DNA from: a virus
Direction: 5' to 3' (one strand)
Length of the DNA stretch: 33,674 nt
Virus record (IMG/VR): IMGVR_UViG_3300047552_000153
Coordinates: 1-33,674 of that record
Position numbers and translations under genes: made by a program. The notes beneath the pieces were generated by a model that was not told where the DNA came from, ran no database searches, and saw only the letters and a list, made by a program, of their open reading frames with translations. Numbering within the stretch: the stretch's first letter is position 1; each line of letters begins with the position of its first letter. Of the stretch, positions 1 to 7,949 are shown one piece after another.

Positions 1-127
1 GGACTCGCCCAGGCGGCCTTCTTGCAGGGCATCGCGCAGTTCGAGGGAGGTCATTTCCCAAGGCACGGTCTTGCTGAAGCCCAGGGTCGCAGGCACGGCC
101 AGCTGCGTCATGCCCTGGTAGCCGGGA
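1..127. repeat. Left copy of 127-bp end repeat (assembly overlap)
   Basis: These bases are identical to positions 33548-33674. The coat gene reads through both copies in the same frame, so joining them gives one uninterrupted gene. The length of exactly 127 matches a common maximum assembler k-mer, so this is best read as the overlap left by a circular or circularly permuted genome, not a packaged terminal repeat. Confidence 0.95.
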
Positions 128-324
128 ATCGGCGTGCCAGGAGTGCTGCTGATCGACTGAGCGATGTAGGGCTGGGGACGCCAGATCGTGTTGTTGGCGC
201 GTTCCATCATCGTCTGATCGGTTTGGTAGATCGAGACGTTGCGGGACAGCACCAGGGCGTCCTGGAAACCTTCGAGGAGGTCTTCGAACGCTACGCGTTC
301 TTCTTTGGAAAAACTATTGGCCAT
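1..324 (-). CDS. Major capsid (coat) protein, P22 type, N-terminal part, cut by contig end
   Basis: This is the first part of the coat gene; the rest lies at 32585-33674. The ATG is at 324-322, with an AGGAG ribosome site (331-335) six bases upstream. The N-terminus reads MANSFSKEERVAFEDLLEGF and soon contains ANNTIWRPQ, which resembles the SNTIWMPVEQ stretch near the N-terminus of the P22 coat protein. Joining across the 127-bp overlap gives a protein of 428 residues, close to the 430 of P22 gp5. The coat forms the procapsid shell on the scaffold encoded just upstream (349-1236). The break is an artefact of where the circular contig was opened, not a biological truncation. Confidence 0.93.
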   Translation of the reverse strand, partial: MANSFSKEERVAFEDLLEGFQDALVLSRNVSIYQTDQTMMERANNTIWRPQPYIAQSISSTPGTPIPGYQGMTQLAVPATLGFSKTVPWEMTSLELRDALQEGRLGES

Positions 325-348
325 GATGGGCTCCTATTTCAAAAAATG

Positions 349-1236
349 TCAGTTTTTAGCTGCTTTCTGTCGCTTGTACTGGAGCACCTTGGTGTAGTTT
401 CCAGTCTTTTCAGCTTCAGCACGCAGCCGTTCGAGGGTTGAGTCCACAGCGCCAGAAACTCGGCCAGTTGAGCTGACCATCCTTTCGGGTGCAGGGGCTG
501 CCTTACGGTTCGTAACTTTCAATTCCTTCTCCAGTTTCGCTACCGCAAAGGCAAACTTTACGGGGTCTTCAATTTTGGCCAGCTCTGCCGCCTTCTTTGG
601 GTTCTTGCCGAGTGCGTAAATCACCAGTGCCGGATTGTCCGCGCCTTGCAGCACGACGCCCTGTTGCGTGACGTTGAAGAGTTCCTGGGCCACAGCCTCG
701 GCGTCCTCAAAGTCTCGCACGCGCAGCTCAGCTTTCGCCTTGCCGTACCCTTCGAGCTTTTCCTGCCAGGCTCGTTGTTGCGCTTGCTCGGCCTGGCGAG
801 ATTTTTCAACCTCGGCGTCGGCTTGGCGCTTGCGCTCGAACCAGTCTGCCAGTGCAGTCTCGAATCGGTCTGCGTCGTATTCGTAGTCCTCCAGCTTCGG
901 CTTTGCACCAAGTGCGACCGGCTTTTTCTCAGTCGTTTGGTTCAGCTTCGCTTCGAGTTCTCGAATGCGTTTTTCCTTCTCACGGTTTGCCTTACGCAGC
1001 TCTTTCACCCAACCAGGTGCCTGAGCGTGCTCATCGGGAGGTGGCGCTTCCTCACCAATGGAAACGATCACTTCGTCGTCGTCGCCTTCGTTGTCGTCAG
1101 TGTTGGATTCGTCCTGGTCGCCGGTGGAATCTTGCTCACCAGCCACTTGCTCAGTCTCGATTTCCTCTTCCTGATCTTCGACCACTACGGTTTCGTCGTC
1201 GTTGCTCTCATCTCCAAATTCTGCCTTTTTGTTCAT
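349..1236 (-). CDS. Scaffolding protein, P22 gp8-like
   Basis: This 295-residue protein lies between portal and coat, the usual place for a P22-type scaffold. It guides coat assembly into the procapsid and leaves before DNA packaging. The first 65 residues are strongly acidic (long runs of D and E). A charged, probably coiled-coil middle follows (about residues 80-160, rich in K, R, E and Q), and the C-terminus is basic (ending KVLQYKRQKAAKN). In P22 the basic helix-turn-helix at the C-terminus binds coat, and the tail here could do the same. The call rests on position, size and composition, because scaffold sequences diverge quickly. The gene ends 24 bp before the coat ATG. Confidence 0.85.
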   Translation of the reverse strand: MNKKAEFGDESNDDETVVVEDQEEEIETEQVAGEQDSTGDQDESNTDDNEGDDDEVIVSIGEEAPPPDEHAQAPGWVKELRKANREKEKRIRELEAKLNQTTEKKPVALGAKPKLEDYEYDADRFETALADWFERKRQADAEVEKSRQAEQAQQRAWQEKLEGYGKAKAELRVRDFEDAEAVAQELFNVTQQGVVLQGADNPALVIYALGKNPKKAAELAKIEDPVKFAFAVAKLEKELKVTNRKAAPAPERMVSSTGRVSGAVDSTLERLRAEAEKTGNYTKVLQYKRQKAAKN

Positions 1237-1314
1237 TCAAATACCCCATTTAACTCACCCATTTGAAACGGCTGGGTGGGATTCCGTATAACCACATTCT
1301 CCACTAAAACGCTG

Positions 1315-3381
1315 TCATCTGACAACGGGTTGCACTTGTTCACCAAGCGCAGCCTGCTGAATCGCCTCTGTGGCGGTCAGCGCCATGTTCTGATCGATCT
1401 CGCCAGTCTTGGCCAAGGTCTCGGCCGTCTTGGCTCGGGACAGCTCTGCGTCTGCCACGGTCTTGATGGTGTTGGCGCGTGCCTGGGCAGCCTTGGCCAC
1501 GGCCTCTTCGGCTGCAGCCTGCAGGAAGATGGCGTTCGGGTCTTGCTGCTGGCCCTTGGCTTCTGCCTCGGCCATGAGTGCCTCGATCTCCTGCTCGGTC
1601 GGCTTGACCACGCCCATGCGGATCAGGCGCTGGCGGAAGAAGTCGCGCACCTCACTGATGCCTTCGCCTTCCATGTTCATCATGGCCATAGCACCGAGCA
1701 CCTGCAGGGTTTCTGGGTCTTGCGTGATCTGCATCATGCCGGTCAGGGCGCGAACGGTCGCGGCACGCTTGGAGCTGCTGGACGGGCCGACCTCGACGTT
1801 CACATCGAACTTGGCCATGCTCAGATCGTTGGCCATCTTCACCTCGCCAGTCTCTTGGTCGATGGTTGGCTGCATCAGCGTGACGGTTCCAGTGCTCTCG
1901 TCCTCGTTGATGATCTTCATCGTGCGGCCTTCTTCGATGTAGATGTCCTTGGCCATCGACAGCCAGACCTCACCGCAGCGCTTCATGGCCTTGGCAAAGT
2001 TGCTCATGTAGATAAAGGTCTGCATGTCCAGGCGCTGCTGGATCATCTCCACGGCTTTGCCGCTGATGTTCGACACCAGCTTGTCCGCGCCTTGCGGGTT
2101 GCCCAGAATGTCCTGCATGTCCTGCTCGGTCACCTGCAGCAGGGCTGCCATGGCCGGAGGCACGTTCGGGGCGCGGGTGTACGCCACGGGGCCGCTGACG
2201 GTCTGGCTGCCATCCGGGCCGGTGATCGGGTTGATCAGCAGGTAAGGGTAGTCCTTGAGGTTGTCCTCTGCCCACATGACCTGGTGGCCAGCGACCTGCT
2301 CAGGCGTGAGGATGGGCTTCTCGACGCTGGACAGGGCGCTGATCTCGCCCAGCTTGGACAGCTGCATGTTCTTCAGGCGCTGCGCATCCTTGGCCAGGCG
2401 CACATGGCCCATGCAGCGCTCGACGTTGTCCACGAACCAGCGCTTGCCATAGACCGGGATGATCGGGATGCACTTGCCTGCGATGTAGCCAGCGTCCTCA
2501 AGGATGCGGCCACCGGACATGATGTACTTGTGCACCTTGCGCGACTTGATCTTGCGCTGGCGCACCTCTTGGCTGCCAATGGCGGCCAGGGTGTTTTCCA
2601 GCTCTGGATCGTCTTCGAAGTCCTTGGAGCGGTATCGTTCCTCTGTGCCGTCGATGTTGCGGAAGATGCGGATGGTCTCGGTGACGTCCTCGACCTTGTA
2701 GTATTCCGCGATGTAGACCACATCAGGCGTGCACCAGTCGAACTCGTACTGGTGGATGATCTTGGGCCAGCTGGTCGGGTCGTCGTTCCACTCTTCCTTG
2801 TAGGACTCATAGGTCATCGAGTAAATGACGTAGCAGAAACGGGCGTCGGCCTTGTCCTGGCGCTTGGCGTTCAGGTCGAAGAACACGGAGCTGTCGGCAT
2901 CAAAGATCGGCTCGATCTGGATGCGCTGGCGCTCGTTGTCCTCGTCCTCGTCATCCTCGTATGAGGTGCGCAGACGCCAGGCACCAAAGCCACCACCGAC
3001 AGCTTCCTCGAAGGCGTTGTCGTAGGCTTCATCGGCCACGCTGTCCTGCTCATCGGCGCGATACAGGCCATCACAGGTCTCGGCCAGCTTGTCGGCCTTG
3101 CTGCCGTCCTTGGCCACAAAGTCCACGGTGATGCGGTTGTTGCGGTATTCGTTGATGATGCGAATGACCGACAGCATGATCTTATTGACCTCGAACTTCG
3201 GCTTGTTCTCGTAGATGTCCCACAGTGGGCCTTCCCACTGCGCACCGGACAAGCTGTAGAAGCGTCGGTCTTGAAGGCATTGCAGCCTTTCGTCCCGCAG
3301 CGCTGACTGAACGTTGTCGAACTGCGCGAGCGCTTCGGCGTGTACGTTAGCCAGTCGCTGATCTCTTGAAATGCGTGCCAT
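1315..3381 (-). CDS. Portal protein, P22 gp1-like
   Basis: The 688-residue product (P22 portal: 725) is the dodecameric ring at the single packaging vertex, through which DNA enters and leaves. The N-terminal third fits the P22 portal family: a helical start (ISRDQRLANVHAEALAQFDN), then WEGPLWDIYENKPKFEVNKI and a stretch RNNRITVDFVAKDG. A negatively charged patch (YEDDEDEDNE) lies near residue 145. The C-terminal 120 residues are rich in A, Q, E and K and probably form the helical barrel typical of P22-type portals. The ATG at 3381 has GAGGG (3389-3393) upstream. It sits 27 bp after the large terminase stop and 78 bp before the scaffold start, the normal packaging order. Confidence 0.95.
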   Translation of the reverse strand: MARISRDQRLANVHAEALAQFDNVQSALRDERLQCLQDRRFYSLSGAQWEGPLWDIYENKPKFEVNKIMLSVIRIINEYRNNRITVDFVAKDGSKADKLAETCDGLYRADEQDSVADEAYDNAFEEAVGGGFGAWRLRTSYEDDEDEDNERQRIQIEPIFDADSSVFFDLNAKRQDKADARFCYVIYSMTYESYKEEWNDDPTSWPKIIHQYEFDWCTPDVVYIAEYYKVEDVTETIRIFRNIDGTEERYRSKDFEDDPELENTLAAIGSQEVRQRKIKSRKVHKYIMSGGRILEDAGYIAGKCIPIIPVYGKRWFVDNVERCMGHVRLAKDAQRLKNMQLSKLGEISALSSVEKPILTPEQVAGHQVMWAEDNLKDYPYLLINPITGPDGSQTVSGPVAYTRAPNVPPAMAALLQVTEQDMQDILGNPQGADKLVSNISGKAVEMIQQRLDMQTFIYMSNFAKAMKRCGEVWLSMAKDIYIEEGRTMKIINEDESTGTVTLMQPTIDQETGEVKMANDLSMAKFDVNVEVGPSSSSKRAATVRALTGMMQITQDPETLQVLGAMAMMNMEGEGISEVRDFFRQRLIRMGVVKPTEQEIEALMAEAEAKGQQQDPNAIFLQAAAEEAVAKAAQARANTIKTVADAELSRAKTAETLAKTGEIDQNMALTATEAIQQAALGEQVQPVVR

Positions 3382-3408
3382 ATTTTTGCCCTCGTTTCAA
3401 GTATTTTC

Positions 3409-4875
3409 TCACCATTTGTTCACAGTAGGCAATGGTTTGACCGTTGCCGTCCGGTTGGCCGGGAGACGCTGCACCAGGTTGATGGCGTCGAACATCGGGT
3501 CGAGCTGGTCATCATGAGCGCCAGCCGGGAAAGCTGCAACCTCGCTCAGGAAGTCGGAAAGCCATGGCGCATCCTGCGGCAGCACCACGTTGCCCGAGGC
3601 GATGAACGGGGCCGCGTCGTAGCCTCGGCTGATCTTGTCCTTGCTGCGTTGCACGGCCACCACAGGGATGCCCTCGCGCCGCAAGGTCTGGATCAGGCCG
3701 GTGCCGGACACCTTGTCTTCCACGTACATGCCGCGCAGGGCAGAGCCTTGGGCCACAGGGCGCATGTCGTTCAGGTGCTTGAGCCAGAAGGCCCTGGCGT
3801 TGATCAGCAGCTCGGGGGCCTCCCACTTGCCGCGCACCTGGTCGATCTTGACTGCCTGGCCAACGGTCGAACGCGCCCAGCACTGCAGCACAGACCAGTC
3901 GTTGTGGTCGGCGGTCTTTTGGGCCGTGTCCACGGTGATGAAGCGAAATTCCAGCTGCGGGACGCTGGCCCAATACTTGAACCACTCGGTGTTGATGATG
4001 CCGCCGCCACGGGGCGCAGGCCGCTGCTGGAGCTGGCCAGCCGTGCCGTAGGGGCCGAGGGTTTTCTCCAGCTCGGACACCTGGGCTTCACCAAAGCGCT
4101 CGGGGAACATGAGCTCGCCTTCCTTGGTGCGCGGGTCAGTCCAGCCGATGCTGGTGGTGCAGCGGTGCTCAGGCTCGAAGCGCATCGGGATGCACAGGTG
4201 CACGTAAGGCAGGCCCATGTCCTTGATGACGCCGGAGATGTCCTTCTCGTTCAGGCGCTGCATGATGACCACGATGGCCGACTTGTCGGAGTTGACGCGG
4301 GTTGGCAGCGTCTCGGTGAAGGCGATCTTGGCCGCCTCCAGCTTGGCCTGGCTGTTGGCATTGTCGGCGCTGATCGGGTCGTCCAGGATGACGCGGTCGC
4401 CACGCACGCCGGTCATGCTGGTGAAGGCACGGGCTTGGCGCACGCCTTTGCGGGTATTCCCGAACTCGCGCTTGCCGTCCAAATCGGCCAGCAGCTCAAT
4501 CGGCCAGAGTTTCTGGAACCAGTCGGACTTGATCAGGTCGCGGCAGCGTCGGCTGTCTCGGATGGCCAGCTGCTCTTCGTGGGCCGTGCCGACAAATCGC
4601 ATCTCGGGCATCTCCCGAGGGCCCCACTCCCAAGCTGGCCAGATGACGCCGGTCAGCAGGGACTTCATGGAGCCGGGTGGCACGTTCATCAGCAGGCGAT
4701 TGATCTCGCCCTTGGTCACGGCCTCAAGGTGCAGGCAGATGGCGTCCAGCGCCCAGCCCCACTTCAGCTCGGCAGCCGGTTCAAGCACGCGCCATGCACG
4801 CTTGGCAAACTCGGCCAGCGACCTGCGGCACAGCTCGCGCTCGACAGCCAGCAGGTCAGCTTCCGTCAGTTGCAT
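3409..4875 (-). CDS. Terminase large subunit
   Basis: This is the packaging motor: an N-terminal ATPase followed by an RNase H-like nuclease that cuts the DNA concatemer. The start chosen is the ATG at 4875 (product 488 residues, beginning MQLTEADLLAVERELCRRSL). The frame stays open 81 bp further upstream, but that extra stretch (rich in W and P) is the antisense of the small-subunit gene and lacks a ribosome site. Walker A is NVPPGSMKS at about residue 65-72 and Walker B is RVILDDP at about 161-167. Nuclease acidic residues are FITVDTAQ (about 315), MYVEDK (about 385) and AGAHDDQLD near the end. The gene overlaps the small subunit by 20 bp. Confidence 0.97.
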   Translation of the reverse strand: MQLTEADLLAVERELCRRSLAEFAKRAWRVLEPAAELKWGWALDAICLHLEAVTKGEINRLLMNVPPGSMKSLLTGVIWPAWEWGPREMPEMRFVGTAHEEQLAIRDSRRCRDLIKSDWFQKLWPIELLADLDGKREFGNTRKGVRQARAFTSMTGVRGDRVILDDPISADNANSQAKLEAAKIAFTETLPTRVNSDKSAIVVIMQRLNEKDISGVIKDMGLPYVHLCIPMRFEPEHRCTTSIGWTDPRTKEGELMFPERFGEAQVSELEKTLGPYGTAGQLQQRPAPRGGGIINTEWFKYWASVPQLEFRFITVDTAQKTADHNDWSVLQCWARSTVGQAVKIDQVRGKWEAPELLINARAFWLKHLNDMRPVAQGSALRGMYVEDKVSGTGLIQTLRREGIPVVAVQRSKDKISRGYDAAPFIASGNVVLPQDAPWLSDFLSEVAAFPAGAHDDQLDPMFDAINLVQRLPANRTATVKPLPTVNKW

Positions 4876-5338
4876 CTTTTGCGGCCATGATCTGAGCCAG
4901 CACCTCAGTGCCCAGCTTGGAAACGTCCAGGGTGGCCACGGCAATCGGTGCGCCATCCTTGCCGGTCACCTCGTGGCGCTGCACATCCTTCCAGCCCATC
5001 TGGCACTTCGACCACCAGATTTGCGCCGTCGTGTCGCCTGCCATGGCTTTCTGGAAAATGCCCTTGCCAACCTGGGCATTCGCTTTGGCCTTGCCATTCA
5101 CCAGCTCGGTCGAGAACTTTTCCCGGAGCGTGTCCACATGGATGCCGTCCCGGACAAGCGCCGCGATCTGCTCAAACGGCACGCCGTAGCCGGACAGCGC
5201 CTCCACTTGTTTGCGCTCGGCATCGGTCGGTTCAAAGGGTTTGCGGCCAGCGCCAGGACGTGCGCCGCCGTTCTTTTTGGGTTCGACTGCCTCTTTTTTA
5301 GGCAGCCGGGTCGATTTTTCAGCTGTTTGCTTTGCCAT
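4856..5338 (-). CDS. Terminase small subunit
   Basis: This 160-residue protein lies directly upstream of the large subunit. It is expected to recognise the packaging start on phage DNA and load the motor. The N-terminus is lysine-rich and carries GGARPGAGRKPFEPT, a motif common at the start of phage small terminases. A helical DNA-binding segment follows (AERKQVEALSGYGVPFEQIA), where the spacing suggests a helix-turn-helix, then an oligomerisation region with QIWWSKCQMGWKD. A packaging (pac) site often lies within this gene in P22-like phages, but none can be recognised by eye. It overlaps the methyltransferase gene by 20 bp upstream and TerL by 20 bp downstream. Confidence 0.9.
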   Translation of the reverse strand: MAKQTAEKSTRLPKKEAVEPKKNGGARPGAGRKPFEPTDAERKQVEALSGYGVPFEQIAALVRDGIHVDTLREKFSTELVNGKAKANAQVGKGIFQKAMAGDTTAQIWWSKCQMGWKDVQRHEVTGKDGAPIAVATLDVSKLGTEVLAQIMAAKDATDGS

Positions 5339-6566
5339 TTGTAACCTCCGCGAAAGGTTCGCCAGTTTCTGCGTGAGTTGCTATTTTGCCTGTGAAATCC
5401 TGCCAACGCTTCACAATCACATCGCAATACTTCGGATCGAGCTCCATCAGTCTGGCATGGCGTCCTGTTTTCTCACAGGCGATCAATGTTGATCCACTGC
5501 CACCGAACAGATCGAGGATTTCATCTCCCTGCTTGCTGCTATTGCGGATGGCTCGCTCTGGCAGCTCAACGGGCTTTTGTGTCGGGTGGAAATCGTTGCG
5601 CGGCTCCTTTTTCAGCTCCCAGACCGTCTTCTCGTTGCTGGGGCCATACCAGGCAGGAGAGCATCCAGTCTTGTGCAGGTACATGCACGGCTCGCAGTTG
5701 GGGATATATTGGGCCATGAAAGCCCCAAGGCCGGATTTGACTTTGTACCACTGGATGACCGCCCGCAAAGTAAGAGGCAACTGCGCCAATGACGCAAATG
5801 TCTCAATGCTCTTGCCAGAGGCGTACCAGACATAAAAAGCCGCACCATCTTTAGTGCATGGGATTGCTGCAGCCAGCGCACCATAGAACAGGCCCGTCAG
5901 ATCTTTTCCTTCCAATGTGTCGGCAATGATTCCTTGGCGCTTTTTCTTGTTGTGGCCGCCTTCATACGCGACACCATAAGGTGGATCGGTAAAAACCATG
6001 TCAGCCTTGCGGTTCTCAAGCAAACGATCGACTTCTGACAACACGGTGCTATCCCCGCACATTAGTCGGTGATTTCCCAATACCCAGACATCACCGCGCA
6101 CGGTAATCGGATCGACAGGGACATCCGGCACGGCGTCCTCATCGGTCAGGCCTTCCTCGACCTGCACAGGCGTCAGTGCGTCGATCTCGTCTGCCGTGAA
6201 TCCGGTCAAGTCCAAATCAAAGCCCATGTCGGTCAGCTCTGCGAACTCCAGCGCCAGCAGGTCGTTGTCCCATTCGGCAAACTCGGCCATGCGGTTGACG
6301 CTAATGCGAAACGCCTTGATTTGCGCTTCTGTCATGTCATCAGCCAGAATCACTGGCACTTCGGCCATGCCGAGCTTTTTGGCTGCCTTCAGTCTCAAGT
6401 GGCCATCGACCACCAGTCCATCCGACTTGGCCACCACGGGAACACGGAATCCGAACTCCTTGATGGCTGCAGCGATCTTGTCCACAGCGTGGTCGTTCTT
6501 GCGCGGGTTGCGTGCGTACTCTGTCAGCCGTTCTATCGGCCATGTTTCAAAGGTAAGCGGGATCAT
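5319..6566 (-). CDS. DNA methyltransferase with N-terminal ParB-like domain
   Basis: The product has 415 residues. Residues 1-95 form a ParB/sulfiredoxin-type nuclease-like domain (ARNPRKNDHAVDKI, then VVDGHLRLKAAKKLG). A methyltransferase follows, with motif IV TDPPYG at about 193-198, HPTQKPVEL at about 327-335 and the SAM-binding DLFGGSGST at about 352-360. DPPY before the FGGSGS motif gives the beta order, and DPPY usually means N6-adenine (or N4-cytosine) modification. No restriction enzyme gene is nearby, so it probably modifies phage DNA to escape host restriction or affects packaging or replication timing. The target sequence cannot be deduced. Its ATG overlaps the RusA stop (ATGA), and its end overlaps the small terminase gene. 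Confidence 0.93.
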   Translation of the reverse strand: MIPLTFETWPIERLTEYARNPRKNDHAVDKIAAAIKEFGFRVPVVAKSDGLVVDGHLRLKAAKKLGMAEVPVILADDMTEAQIKAFRISVNRMAEFAEWDNDLLALEFAELTDMGFDLDLTGFTADEIDALTPVQVEEGLTDEDAVPDVPVDPITVRGDVWVLGNHRLMCGDSTVLSEVDRLLENRKADMVFTDPPYGVAYEGGHNKKKRQGIIADTLEGKDLTGLFYGALAAAIPCTKDGAAFYVWYASGKSIETFASLAQLPLTLRAVIQWYKVKSGLGAFMAQYIPNCEPCMYLHKTGCSPAWYGPSNEKTVWELKKEPRNDFHPTQKPVELPERAIRNSSKQGDEILDLFGGSGSTLIACEKTGRHARLMELDPKYCDVIVKRWQDFTGKIATHAETGEPFAEVTNGKANS

Positions 6567-6910
6567 TCTGTGGGCCTTTCGATGTGAACTTCTACGAATC
6601 CGCCGACCGTCTCGCCCTTGCGGATGGTCAGCGTCCAGTGTTTGTCGTCTACCTTGAGCACGTCGGCCAGGCCATCGAGACCGGCTTTCATGCGTGCCAG
6701 GGCGTTGTCCAGGTCGTACTGCCTGCGGGTTGGCGGGTAGAACGTCAGGGTCAGGTGCAGGCTGGCGGACTGGATCGGGCGTGCGCCTTGCTCCATGGCC
6801 TGCCAGAAACAGAGCTCTCGGTATTGCTTTTTGAGCTTGGCGGTCTTGGCCCAGTGGTTTCTTGCGTTTGGGGACAGGCCGGTGGGTGGCCAGGGAAGGA
6901 TGATTTTCAT
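6563..6910 (-). CDS. rusA: RusA-family Holliday junction resolvase
   Basis: The ATG at 6910 gives 115 residues beginning MKIILPWPPTGLSPNARNHW, the usual RusA start (hydrophobic strand, PP, N-x-x-x-HW). The metal-binding core is YDLDNALARMKAGLDGL, with aspartates at 66 and 68 and a further acidic pair at 88-89, corresponding to the three catalytic aspartates of E. coli RusA. It cuts four-way junctions made during replication and recombination, before packaging. An upstream in-frame extension of 31 residues is ignored because it runs through the small membrane protein gene. The start overlaps that gene's stop, and its own stop overlaps the methyltransferase start, both as ATGA. Confidence 0.92.
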   Translation of the reverse strand: MKIILPWPPTGLSPNARNHWAKTAKLKKQYRELCFWQAMEQGARPIQSASLHLTLTFYPPTRRQYDLDNALARMKAGLDGLADVLKVDDKHWTLTIRKGETVGGFVEVHIERPTE

Positions 6911-7023
6911 CTCCACCTCGTCCAGATCAGCCAAGCGTACAGCGCCAGGACAGCCCACCACTGGCCAAGTGCAACAAGTGCAATGGTCAGCAGGACGGGC
7001 CACAGGGTTTCAAGCTGCTCCAT
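6907..7023 (-). CDS. Small hydrophobic membrane protein (38 aa), hypothetical
   Basis: The ATG at 7023 gives 38 residues: a short N-terminus (MEQLETLWP), one hydrophobic stretch of about 25 residues (VLLTIALVALGQWWAVLALYAW region) and a positive end (TRWR). This suggests a single membrane segment with a cytoplasmic C-terminus. It overlaps the upstream DUF6378 gene by 14 bp, and its stop overlaps the RusA ATG, matching the tight packing of the operon. Function is unknown. It could be a spacer ORF that couples translation, but the clean hydrophobic composition argues for a real peptide. Confidence 0.5.
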   Translation of the reverse strand: MEQLETLWPVLLTIALVALGQWWAVLALYAWLIWTRWR

Positions 7024-7291
7024 TGTCGCCTTCCAGCCGGTCGGCCACCAGGGTGGCGTAGCCTGCGATGTCGATCCAGTTGTCGGCATAGTTCGGGTTG
7101 CCGTTGATGATCCTGGCGATCTTGTGGGCAATCATGTCCAAGGCCTCAAGCTGGTCGTGATCGAGCTCCTTGCCGCGAGCTTTGGCGGCCGAGTGAATCA
7201 CCTGCTTAAGCACCTGGCTGATTTCGGCATGGCCTTTGAAGCTGCCGTAGCGCTCCTGGCGTCCAGCCAGCATTTCGTTGATGTCGGTCAT
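7010..7291 (-). CDS. DUF6378-like phage protein
   Basis: The chosen ATG at 7291 gives 93 residues (MTDINEMLAGRQERYGSFKG...). It overlaps the upstream HNH gene's stop as ATGA; the longer frame upstream is antisense-like. The pattern R-x-x-x-YG-x-F near the start, then QLEALDMIAHKIARIINGNP, and a closing D-N-W-I-D-I-A-GYA-L is typical of a small helical phage family annotated as DUF6378. The family has no settled biochemical role. The all-helical layout, with conserved acidic residues and a final DIAGYA stretch, is reminiscent of MazG-like nucleotide hydrolases, which is only a speculation. Confidence 0.7.
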   Translation of the reverse strand: MTDINEMLAGRQERYGSFKGHAEISQVLKQVIHSAAKARGKELDHDQLEALDMIAHKIARIINGNPNYADNWIDIAGYATLVADRLEGDNGAA

Positions 7292-7575
7292 TTCAGTCGC
7301 TCCAGTGTTTCGGCCAGCAGGTCGGCCTCGGTGAATCCGTAGTGCTTGGCAAAGCCCTTGGTGCCCAGGCCGTGCACGCCAAGGTTTCCCCTGTGGTGTG
7401 GCACGCAAAGGCCGATCACGTCCATGTGCTTGGCACGCTGGCCCATGCCAGTGCCGTGCCGAGGATGGTGTAGCTCCACAGGGCCTGGCTCATGTGGGCC
7501 GTGTATGCGCCAGCATACAGCGCAGCCAAGTTCGGCCACCTTGTTCATGTGTTTACGTTCAGCGTTTGTGGTCAT
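7288..7575 (-). CDS. HNH-type nuclease, Ref-like (recombination enhancement) family
   Basis: The ATG at 7575 gives 95 residues. Cysteines C18-x-x-C21 (GCAVC), the ELHH pair (H36, H37), and C57-x-x-H60-H61 (GLCVPHHRG) form a zinc-stabilised HNH/beta-beta-alpha metal fold. The pattern GC-x-x-C ... E-x-HH ... L-C-x-x-HH-x-G, with VHGLGTKGFAKHYG following, matches phage Ref-type proteins (P1 Ref is a RecA-dependent nuclease) and related DUF968-like proteins of nin regions. A role in recombination or DNA processing fits its neighbours NinB and RusA. Substrate and RecA dependence are not visible from sequence. Start and stop both overlap neighbouring genes as ATGA. Confidence 0.75.
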   Translation of the reverse strand: MTTNAERKHMNKVAELGCAVCWRIHGPHEPGPVELHHPRHGTGMGQRAKHMDVIGLCVPHHRGNLGVHGLGTKGFAKHYGFTEADLLAETLERLK

Positions 7576-7949
7576 TCCGCATTGCTCCTTGCTCGGATGG
7601 CGGCGCGGACGGCGGCGGCACCTTCCTTCCATCCCATTTCAAAACAGTGCTGCTGCTCACCATGCAAAATGCCCATGCCCCGCCGTGGAAGTTGTCGCGG
7701 CTTACCGGCACGCACTTTACTGTTAGCCTCGCGCTCTGCTGCAACCATCTTTTCGCACATCAACGACCAGCTTGCGTTGGCACGGCGGTTGGCTTCCTCT
7801 GTGGCTGCTGCTGCTCCTGCGGCGTAGGCGGCTTGGAAGAAGCGTTCAAGGTCGGATACCGTATTGATTCCGTACCCAGCGCCGTTCAGCCCGTCTACCC
7901 AAGCAAGCCCAGCCTCCCGCGCCATGCGGATGATGTCTTCGCGGTTCAT
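7572..7949 (-). CDS. Hypothetical phage protein (125 aa)
   Basis: The ATG at 7949 (MNREDIIRMAREAGLAWVDG) overlaps the NinB stop as ATGA. The opening NREDIIRMAREAG is a common N-terminus among small phage proteins of unknown function. The middle is alanine-rich (QAAYAAGAAAATEEANRRA) and likely helical. The C-terminus has a short Gly-Trp element (EMGWKEGAAAVRAAIRARS). No catalytic motif or membrane segment is visible. The position within the recombination/nin-like block hints at an accessory DNA-metabolism role, but nothing in the sequence proves it. Confidence 0.75.
   Translation of the reverse strand: MNREDIIRMAREAGLAWVDGLNGAGYGINTVSDLERFFQAAYAAGAAAATEEANRRANASWSLMCEKMVAAEREANSKVRAGKPRQLPRRGMGILHGEQQHCFEMGWKEGAAAVRAAIRARSNAE

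Noticed and set aside
1276-2964. Long open frame of 562 codons on the plus strand across the portal gene
   Set aside because: It lies antisense to the well-supported portal gene. Its composition (rich in H, L, G and D) is typical of a GC-rich shadow frame, and no ribosome site or domain is seen.
3514-4890. 458-codon open frame on the plus strand over the large terminase
   Set aside because: It is a shadow of the terminase reading frame, which has Walker and nuclease motifs.
4876-4956. Extended N-terminus of the large terminase from an upstream start at 4956
   Set aside because: The extra 27 residues are rich in tryptophan and proline, lie within the small subunit gene and have no ribosome site. 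The ATG at 4875 fits the family start and the usual short overlap.
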